NCBI GenBank assembly: GCA_044450785.1 | Contig: JBIOJM010000046.1 | Location: forward strand, 1-42,450 | Reading direction: 5' to 3' | Source of the DNA: JBIOJM01 sp044450785 | GTDB lineage: Bacteria > Planctomycetota > Planctomycetia > Isosphaerales > Isosphaeraceae | DNA length: 42,450 nt | Part shown: positions 33,651 to 42,450 of the stretch, one piece after another | How the letters are laid out: each line of letters begins with the position of its first letter | Position numbering within the stretch: the first letter of the stretch is position 1 | Notes under the pieces: model-generated | What the model was told of the DNA's origin: nothing | Database searches by the model: none | What the model saw: the letters and a program-made list of their open reading frames with translations, nothing else | Translations under genes and position numbers: made by a program

Positions 33651-33729
33651 CGTGATTGCTCGCGATGGGCAATTCGATGCCGGCTATGGTGGCCCTCCTG
33701 TGCGTTCATTCGCAGGGTGGGCTTTTTTT
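33651..33729 (+). ncRNA. Structured leader RNA (candidate riboswitch), copy controlling acsA-pdhABC-ACP
   Basis: Stem 1 is GATTGC/GCAATT (33654-33659 with 33669-33674) around TCGCGATGG. After 6 nt comes the block CGGCTATGGTGGCCC (33681-33695), then a terminator with seven T. Loop and block are identical to the minus-strand copy, while the stems, linkers and terminator hairpins differ but keep pairing. The conserved GGCCC can pair with GGCT in the block or enter the terminator, giving two exclusive states. The gene it precedes starts 207 nt later. Confidence 0.65.
33692..33729 (+). terminator. Intrinsic terminator in the acsA-pdh leader
   Basis: GCCCTCCTGTGCG (33692-33704) pairs with CGCAGGGTGGGC (33711-33722) around TTCATT, with one T-T mismatch and one bulged G. 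TTTTTTT (33723-33729) follows. Its first four bases belong to the conserved leader block. Confidence 0.7.
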
Positions 33730-33826
33730 ATGCCCGCACCTGTCTGATGGCCAGCCATCCGAAGTGGCGCTCTCTTCCCGACGGCTGCTCGAGACGGTGA
33801 TGGCTGCCGCATCCGACGGAAGGGTC

Positions 33827-33840
33827 CGCGGTTAACCGCG
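33827..33840. promoter_or_regulatory. 14-bp perfect palindrome before acsA
   Basis: CGCGGTTAACCGCG is fully self-complementary and lies about 100 bp before the acsA start, downstream of the leader terminator. It could be an operator for a dimeric regulator; nothing else supports this. Confidence 0.3.
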
Positions 33841-33936
33841 CAGGATCTTCGGAGGTGGGATCGTGTTCCTCGCATTGTTTGACTCCAACACCCTGCGTGG
33901 ATCTCGAAGCCGATCATCGGGACGCAGGAGTCGCTC

Positions 33937-35709
<1,773 letters not shown>

Positions 35710-36708
35710 ATGAGCACCAGCACAATCGAAGCGAGGCCGGTTCTTCAGCGCGACCATGCGATCCTGTTGTTCCGGGAGATGCTGCGCATCCGCCGTTTTG
35801 AAGAGAAGTCGGCCGAGCTGTACAGCCTGGGCAAGATCCACGGCTTCCTTCACCTCTATATCGGTGAGGAGGCAGTGGCGGTCGGGGCGATGCAGGCCCT
35901 CACAGCGGAGGACGCGATCATCACCACGTACCGTGAGCACGGCCACGCCCTGGCGCGGGGCATCCCGGCGGGCTTGGTGATGGCGGAGATGTATGGCAAG
36001 GCAAACGGCTGCAGCCGGGGACGCGGGGGATCCATGCACCTGTTCGACGCCTCCCGCCGGTTCTACGGCGGTTACGCGATCGTGGGGGGCGGACTTCCTG
36101 TCGCCGTCGGGTTCGCCCTGGCCGACAAGCTCCAGAAGCGCCGACGGGTCACGGCCTGCTTCTTCGGCGACGGCGCCGTGGCCGAGGGCGTGTTCCACGA
36201 GTCGCTCAACCTCGCCGCCCTGTGGGAGCTGCCGGTTTTGTTCCTCTGCGAGAACAACCTTTACGCAATGGGCACCGCGCTGGTACGGCATCAGGCGCAG
36301 ACCGACATCCGCCGCAAGGCCGAAGGCTACGGCATCGCGGCCGACGTGGTGGACGGGATGGACGTCTTGGCCGTCGAAGAGGCGGCACGCTCGGCGGCGG
36401 AGGCGGTGCGGGAATCGGGCCGTCCGTTCCTCCTGGAGGCGCGGACGTACCGTTTCCGCGCCCACTCGATGTACGACCCGGAACTGTACCGGTCCAAAGC
36501 CGAGGTCGAGCAGTGGAAGCAGCGGGACCCGCTTCGGCTCCTGGAGGCCAGGCTGCGCGAACAGGGGCTGCTGCCCGACGCCGATCTGGCCGAAATCGAG
36601 CGCTCCGTCGCCGCCGAGATCGATGAAGCCGTTGAGATGGCCGAGGCCGGGCCGTGGGAGCCCGTCGAGGATCTGGAGAAGGACGTTTACACGCCCGTGG
36701 CACCATGA
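35710..36708 (+). CDS. pdhA: Pyruvate (or related 2-oxoacid/acetoin) dehydrogenase E1 alpha subunit
   Basis: A 332-residue thiamine-diphosphate enzyme subunit that decarboxylates the 2-oxoacid. The ThDP motif is FFGDGAVAEGVFHESLNLAA ending in ENN about 30 residues later. GRGGSMHLFDASRRFYGGYA and YRFRAHSMYDPELYR are typical of E1 alpha. It starts at the base after the acsA stop and overlaps pdhB by ATGA. Acetoin dehydrogenase alpha (AcoA) is very similar and cannot be excluded by sequence alone. Confidence 0.9.
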   Translation: MSTSTIEARPVLQRDHAILLFREMLRIRRFEEKSAELYSLGKIHGFLHLYIGEEAVAVGAMQALTAEDAIITTYREHGHALARGIPAGLVMAEMYGKANGCSRGRGGSMHLFDASRRFYGGYAIVGGGLPVAVGFALADKLQKRRRVTACFFGDGAVAEGVFHESLNLAALWELPVLFLCENNLYAMGTALVRHQAQTDIRRKAEGYGIAADVVDGMDVLAVEEAARSAAEAVRESGRPFLLEARTYRFRAHSMYDPELYRSKAEVEQWKQRDPLRLLEARLREQGLLPDADLAEIERSVAAEIDEAVEMAEAGPWEPVEDLEKDVYTPVAP

Positions 36709-37688
36709 CGACGATGACCTATCGGGAAGCGGTCCGATCCGGATTGCGCGAAGCGCTGCGAAGCGACCCGCGCGTCTTCCTCATGGGGGAGGACGTGGGC
36801 CGGTACGGCGGCGCGTACGCGTGCAGCCTGAGGCTGCTGGAGGAGTTCGGGCCGGAGCGGGTGCGCGACACGCCGCTCTCGGAATCGACCTTCGTCGGTG
36901 CGGGAATCGGAGCCGCCCTGGCAGGCATGCGACCGATCGTCGAGATCATGACCGTCAACTTCAGCCTGCTCGCCCTCGACCAGGTCGTCAATAACGCGGC
37001 GACGCTCCGGCACATGTCGGGGGGCCAGCTCAGCGTCCCGCTGGTCGTCCGGATGGCGACCGGAGGTGGCCGCCAGCTCGCTGCCCAGCATTCCCATAGC
37101 CTGGAAGGCTGGTACGCGCATATCCCCGGCGTCACGGTGTTGACTCCAGCGACGCCGGGGGATGCCCGGGGCATGTTACTGGCGGCGCTCCGCGAGCCGG
37201 ACCCTGTCTTCCTCTTCGAGCATGCCATGCTCTATCCCGAAGAAGGCGCGGTTGACGAGAGTGCCGGGCCGGCCGACATCCGCCATGCGATCGCGCGCCG
37301 GGCGGGCGGCGATGTGACGCTGATCACCTACGGCGGCTCACTCGGCAAGGCGCTGCGTGCCGCCGACCAGCTCGCAGCCGAAGGCATCGAGGCCGAGGTC
37401 ATCGACCTGCGGGTACTGCGACCTCTGGACACGCCGACCGTGCTCGCGTCTGTGGCGAAGACCCACCGCGCCGTCGTCATCGACGAGGGCTGGCGCACCG
37501 GCAGCTTCGCGGCGGAGGTTACCGCGCAAATCATGGAGCACGGGTTTTACGACCTCGACGTACCGGTGGCACGGGTGTGCAGTGCCGAGGTCCCGATGCC
37601 CTACGCAAAACACCTCGAAGATGCGGCGTTGCCCCAGGCCGAGAGGATCGTGGCCGTCGTTCGGGAGCTGATGGCACACCATGGCTGA
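36705..37688 (+). CDS. pdhB: Pyruvate dehydrogenase E1 beta subunit
   Basis: A 327-residue partner of E1 alpha. It shows TYREAVRSGLREALRSDPRV at the N-terminus, MGEDVGRYGGAYA, DTPLSESTFVGAGIGAALAG, HSHSLEGWYAHIPG and EVIDLRVLRPLDTPTV, all classic for the family. It forms the alpha2beta2 active site with the preceding gene. ATG 36705 overlaps the pdhA stop; a second ATG at 36714 is possible. Its 3' end overlaps the E2 gene by 8 nt. Confidence 0.93.
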   Translation: MTTMTYREAVRSGLREALRSDPRVFLMGEDVGRYGGAYACSLRLLEEFGPERVRDTPLSESTFVGAGIGAALAGMRPIVEIMTVNFSLLALDQVVNNAATLRHMSGGQLSVPLVVRMATGGGRQLAAQHSHSLEGWYAHIPGVTVLTPATPGDARGMLLAALREPDPVFLFEHAMLYPEEGAVDESAGPADIRHAIARRAGGDVTLITYGGSLGKALRAADQLAAEGIEAEVIDLRVLRPLDTPTVLASVAKTHRAVVIDEGWRTGSFAAEVTAQIMEHGFYDLDVPVARVCSAEVPMPYAKHLEDAALPQAERIVAVVRELMAHHG

Positions 37689-38862
37689 CTTTGTGATGCC
37701 GAAACTCGGGGCGGATATGACCGCCGGTACGTTGGTGGCCTGGCGGAAGCAACCGGGTGAGACTGTCCAGCGCGGCGAGACCATCGCCGAGGTGGAGACC
37801 GAAAAAGGCGTCATCGACGTCGAGGTCTTCACGAGCGGTGTGATCGAGAGGCTCCTTGTCCAGCCCGGTGCCAAAGTGCCGGTAGGAACCCCGCTGGCCC
37901 GGATTCGGAGCGAGGGTGAGGCCATGCCGCCTGCTGCGGTTGAACCGCCGCCCCCAACCGCGGGCACGGTCGCTCCGCCCGCGGTCACCCCGCCCAGCGC
38001 GGCGCCGACGCCTTCGCCCGCCCCGGGCCGAGTCCGCATCTCGCCCTTGGCACGCAAGATCGCCGCCGAGCTGGGGATTGATCTCGCCTCGGTGCGGGGT
38101 ACCGGTCCCGGCGGGGCGATCCGCCGCGAGGATATCGAGCAGGCCGCGGCACAAAAGGCCAAAGCGCCGCCCTCGGCCGCGCAATCTCAGGCCGAGCGAC
38201 AGGCTCTCATGAGGCAAGCCATCGCGGCCGCCATGTCCCGCTCGAAACGCGAGATCCCCCACTACTACCTGGCGACCACCATTGACTTGCATCGGGCGCT
38301 GACCTGGCTGGCCGAGGAGAACAAGAAACGGTCAGTTGAAGACCGCCTCCTTCACGGCGTCTTGCTCCTGAAAGCCGTCGCCTTGGCTTTGCGCGAGGTC
38401 CCCGACTTGAACGCCCTCTCTGCCGGCGATCACGCCGTCCCGAGCCCGGCCATCCACGTCGGAGTGGCGATCTCGTTGCGCAAGGGTGGGCTCGTCGCCC
38501 CCGCGCTTCACGACACGGACCGTCAGAGTCTCGACGAGCTCATGCGGCGCTTCCGCGACTTGGTCAACCGCGCCCGGTCCGGCTCGTTGCGCAGCTCGGA
38601 ACTCTCCGACCCGACGATCACGGTCACGAACCTGGGCGAGCAAGGGGTCGAGACCACCTTTGGCATCATCTATCCGCCGCAGGTCGCCATCGTGGGTTTC
38701 GGCAAGGTGGTGGAACGACCCTGGTCGGTGGACGGACAGATTGTCTCGCGGTCCGTCATCAACGCCACGCTCTCAGCCGATCATCGCGTCACCGACGGCC
38801 ACCGGGGCAGCCTCTTCCTGGCGGCCGTGGATCGCCTATTGCAGGAGCCGAGCCACCTATGA
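37681..38862 (+). CDS. pdhC: Dihydrolipoamide acetyltransferase (E2) of the PDH-type complex
   Basis: A 393-residue E2. One lipoyl domain (1-77) has Lys42 in ETEKGVIDVE as the lipoylation site. A Pro/Ala linker follows, then a peripheral-subunit-binding domain at about 117-157 (ISPLARKIAAELGIDLASVR and GTGPGGAIRREDI). The catalytic domain (about 170-393) ends with LSADHRVTDGHRG (active-site His and Asp). It moves the acyl group from lipoyl to CoA. No E3 (lipoamide dehydrogenase) gene is nearby, so E3 must be shared from elsewhere. The start overlaps pdhB by 8 nt; the stop overlaps the ACP gene by ATGA. Confidence 0.93.
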   Translation: MADFVMPKLGADMTAGTLVAWRKQPGETVQRGETIAEVETEKGVIDVEVFTSGVIERLLVQPGAKVPVGTPLARIRSEGEAMPPAAVEPPPPTAGTVAPPAVTPPSAAPTPSPAPGRVRISPLARKIAAELGIDLASVRGTGPGGAIRREDIEQAAAQKAKAPPSAAQSQAERQALMRQAIAAAMSRSKREIPHYYLATTIDLHRALTWLAEENKKRSVEDRLLHGVLLLKAVALALREVPDLNALSAGDHAVPSPAIHVGVAISLRKGGLVAPALHDTDRQSLDELMRRFRDLVNRARSGSLRSSELSDPTITVTNLGEQGVETTFGIIYPPQVAIVGFGKVVERPWSVDGQIVSRSVINATLSADHRVTDGHRGSLFLAAVDRLLQEPSHL

Positions 38863-39125
38863 CACCCACGGAGATCCGCGACACCATCTTCCGCGTCCTC
38901 GGCGCCATCGCACCGGAGGCCGAGCCCGACCGGATCAAGCCGGACCTCAGTCTCCGCGACCAGTTGGACCTCGATTCGATGGACTTCCTCAACTTCGTGA
39001 TCGGGCTGCACAAGGAGCTCCATCGTGAGATCCCCGAGGCGGACTACCCAAAGCTCGTGACGCTGAACGGTTGCATCGAGTATCTTACCGCACCCGGTCC
39101 GGTCGCGCCCCGGACAGAGCCGTGA
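38859..39125 (+). CDS. Acyl carrier protein at the end of the PDH operon
   Basis: An 88-residue acidic ACP. The phosphopantetheine site is DLDSMDFLNF, with Ser40. The helices around it fit the ACP fold (TEIRDTIFRVLGAIAPEAEP; VIGLHKELHREIPE). It overlaps the E2 stop by 4 nt, so it is made with the complex. ACPs normally serve fatty-acid or polyketide synthesis; here no such genes are near. It may accept acyl groups from AcsA or from E2 (inference). A Pro/Arg tail ends the protein. Confidence 0.88.
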   Translation: MTPTEIRDTIFRVLGAIAPEAEPDRIKPDLSLRDQLDLDSMDFLNFVIGLHKELHREIPEADYPKLVTLNGCIEYLTAPGPVAPRTEP

Positions 39126-39290
39126 TCGAATCATCCCGCAGGCGGCTTCCGCGCCCAAGGGGGATGCCCCGACGCGGCGTGGCATCGCACACGGGATGCC
39201 GTCCGACTCCGCGAGTTTTGCGATGCTGACCCCGAGGTTGGTTAAGCACTGACGCGGCGGATCCTCCGACGTGCCTGCGACAGCCCTGAC

Positions 39291-40397
39291 TCAGTAGTCT
39301 TTCAGGAGAAGGAAGATCGGTTGGATAGCGAACGGACTGTGGCTGGTCAGCGGGACTTCGAGACCAGCGAGGAAGAACCAGCCTTCGTGGATCTGGACGC
39401 GATAGCCGGGCGTGAGGCTGAGGTAAGTGGGGCCCGGAGCGGTCCCGGACAGTGGGGTGCTGAGGTTGGCGACCAGGGTCAGCCACTGGTGGCGGAGCAC
39501 GGCGGCGTCGGCACCCTCCCAGTAACGTCCGAACCCGAGGTTCGCGAAATAAGACGCGCCCCCGCCAGCGCCGCTGGTCGGGACGGTGACACCCGTGCCG
39601 CCGCGGACGGCCCAGTTGCCGTATAGGTTGTACCAGAACTGGTACTGCGGGCTCAGGCTATCCACGCCGTTGCCATTGACGTAGCTCCCGGTCGGCGTGC
39701 GGACGTTGAGCGCGAAGATCTGGCTGAAGTCTCGGGTCGCAGAAAGCAGGAAACGCGGGCTGATGACCAGGTCGCCGAAGCGGTCGTGATAGGTATCGTT
39801 CGCTCCGCCCTTGTTCGAGGCGACGAACGGGACGTCGACCCGGAGCTCGCACCGGCGGTTCAGGGGGGTGTAGATCGTGTAACCGCCGAGATACTGGTTC
39901 CCGTTGCGGTTCAGGTCATTGGCGGAGGCGAACGAGAGGAACCAGGCGCGGAAGAACGTCCCTTCGAACGAGTTGACCCATCCGCTGCGCCGCGCACCCC
40001 CACTCCCGGCCGGCGGGTCAATGTAGGGCTCGCGCCAGCCATCCGTGAAGAACGTGTCGAGCGAGAGCGGGCGCCAGTCCGCCTTCGCGGCCTCAGAGTG
40101 GGCGTCTCCGAACAGCGAAGCGTGGGCGACGTTCAAAAAGGATTGGGTCGGGTCCGACGACATGAACGCCGGGAGCTCTGGAGATTGCGACCACTCCGGC
40201 GGCCGTCCGATCGAAGCGAAATCCTCCATCTCCCCGACCGGAACAAACGGCTGTTCAGCCACCCTCGGGGCCGGGGACGGGAACGGCGCGGAGATCTGAG
40301 CCTGTGTCGGGTGGGCCAGAGCCAGGACGAGGGCCCACGTCAGCGTGCCGATCAGGGCCAGCGGCGGGCGGCGAACTGATGGGGGTGATCGTTCCAA
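39291..40397 (-). CDS. Predicted outer-membrane beta-barrel protein of unknown role
   Basis: A 368-residue protein with a signal peptide (PPLALIGTLTWALVLALAHP, cut after TQA). A Pro-rich region and then many amphipathic beta strands follow (for example RCELRVDVPFVASNKGG; ISPRFLLSATRDFSQIFALN), ending in an aromatic residue (LLLKDY), as expected for barrel insertion. The strand pattern resembles the COG4313 (phenol-degradation meta-pathway) barrel group. The start at TTG 40397 is weak and uncertain. It stands alone, converging with the ACP gene. Confidence 0.7.
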   Translation of the reverse strand: MERSPPSVRRPPLALIGTLTWALVLALAHPTQAQISAPFPSPAPRVAEQPFVPVGEMEDFASIGRPPEWSQSPELPAFMSSDPTQSFLNVAHASLFGDAHSEAAKADWRPLSLDTFFTDGWREPYIDPPAGSGGARRSGWVNSFEGTFFRAWFLSFASANDLNRNGNQYLGGYTIYTPLNRRCELRVDVPFVASNKGGANDTYHDRFGDLVISPRFLLSATRDFSQIFALNVRTPTGSYVNGNGVDSLSPQYQFWYNLYGNWAVRGGTGVTVPTSGAGGGASYFANLGFGRYWEGADAAVLRHQWLTLVANLSTPLSGTAPGPTYLSLTPGYRVQIHEGWFFLAGLEVPLTSHSPFAIQPIFLLLKDY

Positions 40398-40635
40398 CGG
40401 TCACCGTGCCCTTCGCGGTTCTCCGTTCGACCGGCCAGGGTCCGGGGCCCGACCGGACCCCGCGGCGCGGACCCGAACCTCCCGAGTCCTTCCTCCTTGT
40501 ATCGGCTCATGACGACCCTGCGCTTGAATCATCGTGGGAGCAGTGTCTGCGGCGCGCCGGTCACTGCACGCGCCGCGGACGCAGTCCCGCCAGGTTCACT
40601 GCTGGACGCAAATCTCAGGTCCGTCATGATCTATC

Positions 40636-40660
40636 AGTTCATTTTTCCCAAAAATGAACT
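40636..40660. repeat. Perfect 11-bp inverted repeat, A/T-rich, possible terminator
   Basis: AGTTCATTTTT and AAAAATGAACT flank a CCC loop with no mismatch. The A/T richness stands out against the GC-rich surroundings. It lies 20 bp past the stop of the Tat gene (minus strand) and may end that transcript, though the classic GC stem is missing. The rest of 40398-40679 shows nothing else I can support. Confidence 0.6.
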
Positions 40661-40679
40661 CACCACAATTCAAGTTTTT

Positions 40680-42209
40680 CTACACCTCGAGGGCCGCCCG
40701 GGTCCGCTTCACCAGGCCGTTGTCCCGGTCCGCCGAGCCCGGCAGCAGCATCAGGCTCGAGGCCAGGTAGCGGTCGCGCCAGGCGGGCGAGGCTTGTTCG
40801 TAGTCCTCGAGCACGGCCGAGCTGAACTTGTAGTCGTGGGCGTCGTCCCCCTTGAGGAACACCAGTCGCCGCGCCGCGTCGATCAGCGGTCGCGGGTCGC
40901 GCCCGGCCTGCAAGTAGGCCAGCGCTTTTCGGGCGGCGGTCATCCGGTCGCGGCTCGCCTCCGCGAAGATCTCCTCGAGCGTCCCCGGTCCGGCCTCCGA
41001 CGTCGTGACCGGTTCGAGCCGGTCGATCCGAGCGTCGGCCACCTTGCCGCGGCCGCCCATCGCCGCGCGGAACATGGGAAGGAACGCGGCGTTCTGAAGC
41101 ACCAGCAGCCTGCGAGTCCGGTCGTCGCCGCTGGCCTGGAAGGCGAAATGCAGGGCGTTGGTCGATGTCACCGCGTGCAGCGAGACGATCCCTGGCTGGC
41201 GGAGCAGCAGCTCGCCGGCGCCGGCGAACAGAGCGTCCCAGACCGACTGCGGAGAGACCCCGCGGTTGAGCAGCTCGACCACCTGCTCGCAAGCGTCGTC
41301 GCTCGAGCCGCTGCGGAGCGTCGCGAGCAGGTCGGCCGAGGCCGCCGTGTCGGGCTGGCCCCCGGTCCAGCCCTCCTTGACCCGATCCGCTCGTTGCTGA
41401 TTGTGCTTCCACGGGAGGTCGGCCGGGTCGTCGCGCTTGGCCGGGTTGCCGTCCTCATGCATCAGCAGGGCGTAGGCCAGCGACCGCAGGACCGGCTCGG
41501 CGTGCTGCCAGCCGATGCACTGGAGCGTCCGCCAACTATTGGCCACGTAGATCGCCTTGTGGCCGATCGAGCGGAAGTCGCGGACGCCGTAGCGGAAGAA
41601 CAGCTCGTAGACCTCGTTGGACCCGGCCGAGCGGGCCAGGGAAGCCACGGCGGCGTCGGCCGCCGGCTCGTCCCACCCGTCCATCGCCGCGGCGAACGCG
41701 TTGCGGGCCGTACGGGCTGGCGGGACGGCCGACTCGTCCACCGGCCCCATCGTCCAGTTGCCCTCGCGGACGTCCTGCGCCTGTGAGCTCTTGAAGTAGT
41801 CCAGCGCCCAGAAGATCGGCAGCCAGCGGTCGGTATCGGGCGAGGCGAGGCTGGCCAGATGGGCCGAGTTAACCACCAGGACGGCGTGGAATTTGTGGCC
41901 GACGCTCGGCCGCGGCTGCACGTTGCGCACCCCCGCCAGCAAGAGCGCCGCCAGCACGTCGCGGTAAGCCGTGCCCTTCCGCACTCGCGCGGCCACCTCC
42001 TCCAGAAGCCGCTCGCGCGGGGTTTCCTCCAGCAGGCGGACAAGCGGCTCGATCCCGGGCTGGAGCCGCACCACCTTCGGGTCGAGGGCCGCCTCGCCGG
42101 CCGAGACCGGCCGGAGTCGGGACAGGAAGCCCATGTCGCCAAGGCCGAGTAGTGCGCCGCCCGTGGCGGACGCCCGCAAGAAGCGCCGTCGATCCGTTCG
42201 GATGTTCAT
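40680..42209 (-). CDS. Tat-exported protein of unknown function
   Basis: A 509-residue protein. The N-terminus DRRRFLRASATGGALLGLG is a twin-arginine signal, so it is exported folded and may hold a cofactor. The mature part is helical, with repeated blocks such as VGHKFHAVLVVNSAHLASLA and later HAVTSTNALHFAFQ, GHKAIYVANSWRTLQ and KGDDAHDYKFSSAVLEDYEQ. The several conserved His residues could bind metal or haem. I do not recognise the family. ATG 42209 has AGAGGAG about 6 nt upstream. The 241 bp to the window end show no gene I can support. Confidence 0.8.
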   Translation of the reverse strand: MNIRTDRRRFLRASATGGALLGLGDMGFLSRLRPVSAGEAALDPKVVRLQPGIEPLVRLLEETPRERLLEEVAARVRKGTAYRDVLAALLLAGVRNVQPRPSVGHKFHAVLVVNSAHLASLASPDTDRWLPIFWALDYFKSSQAQDVREGNWTMGPVDESAVPPARTARNAFAAAMDGWDEPAADAAVASLARSAGSNEVYELFFRYGVRDFRSIGHKAIYVANSWRTLQCIGWQHAEPVLRSLAYALLMHEDGNPAKRDDPADLPWKHNQQRADRVKEGWTGGQPDTAASADLLATLRSGSSDDACEQVVELLNRGVSPQSVWDALFAGAGELLLRQPGIVSLHAVTSTNALHFAFQASGDDRTRRLLVLQNAAFLPMFRAAMGGRGKVADARIDRLEPVTTSEAGPGTLEEIFAEASRDRMTAARKALAYLQAGRDPRPLIDAARRLVFLKGDDAHDYKFSSAVLEDYEQASPAWRDRYLASSLMLLPGSADRDNGLVKRTRAALEV

Positions 42210-42450
42210 GATCGCTCCTCTTTGCAGGATCAATCCTGCCATTCGAAGACTCGTTTGCCGTCGAGATCGGTAGTCGAAGCGCGGGCCGGCCGCACCGCGC
42301 CTCTTCGTCACCGCAACCCGGATCATAACCGACGGGCACGACTCATGACAGGGCACCGGTGCCTCGCCATGGGCCAGTGAGAAGTTGGTGTTGACCGTGC
42401 TGGAGGGTCGGATTCAAGGCGCGTGTTTTTGTTGCGCGCGATCGAACGAC

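Noticed and set aside
33651..33729. Fluoride (crcB) riboswitch, because of GATGG and GGCTATGG motifs
   Set aside because: The fixed stem order, the AACC linker and the CCTAC end of that class are missing, and the genes downstream are unrelated to fluoride export.
33747..33800. A 17-codon upstream reading frame after the plus-strand leader
   Set aside because: It has no ribosome-binding site or codon run that suggests a leader peptide, so it is not listed as a gene.

Overview
The window looks like a chromosomal segment from a planctomycete, most likely of the Isosphaeraceae type. This is inferred from gene content and not proven. The signs are very high GC, an ECF sigma factor overlapping a Ser/Thr kinase fused to WD40 repeats, a free WD40 propeller, an N-terminal LEPR-XLL-like motif on a huge Gly-rich secreted protein, several planctomycete-style sigma factors, and many intergenic heptanucleotide tandem repeats. 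No tRNA, rRNA or CRISPR array was seen.

Layout. 1-6.8 kb: a gene tail, a membrane-anchored WD40 propeller, a TetR repressor with a clear self-operator, a phosphohexomutase/HAD-phosphatase operon, an unusual sigma factor, a Bcp peroxiredoxin and an archease. 6.8-11 kb: a retropepsin/DUF5678-like pair, an ECF sigma gene broken by an in-frame TAG and followed by its presumed anti-sigma partner, and a VapBC-type toxin-antitoxin pair. 11-18 kb: ECF sigma plus WD40 kinase, divergent from a PGRS-like Gly-rich surface protein. 18-24 kb: a transporter graveyard, a PfkB kinase, FtsH, thioredoxin reductase, CsrA and a PhoB-like regulator. 24-30 kb: repeat-rich intergenic DNA, a Wzz-like coiled-coil protein, an FG-GAP propeller protein, a decayed secreted hydrolase and an integrase stub. 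30-39 kb: a pyruvate-metabolism island. 39-42 kb: an outer-membrane-like protein and a Tat-exported protein of unknown function.

The most interesting signal is in the 714-bp gap between the PEP synthase unit (minus strand) and the acsA-pdhA-pdhB-pdhC-ACP operon (plus strand). The two divergent operons each begin with a homologous structured leader: a stem-loop with an identical 9-nt loop and covarying stem pairs, an identical 15-nt block, then an intrinsic terminator whose 5' arm reuses the end of that block. Each copy has a promoter candidate placed just upstream. This is the architecture of a transcription-terminating riboswitch present twice. One copy precedes pyruvate-to-PEP synthesis and the other precedes pyruvate/acetate-to-acetyl-CoA synthesis. 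I do not recognise it as a known class.

How the genes work together: PEP synthase and the PDH/acetyl-CoA synthetase operon compete for or supply the pyruvate/acetyl-CoA node, so shared RNA control would be logical. The ACP at the end of the PDH operon and the absence of E3 suggest a specialised acyl-transfer complex. Several sigma/kinase/anti-sigma sets indicate heavy extracytoplasmic signalling. The decayed hydrolase, integrase stub and transporter remnants mark sites of past rearrangement.
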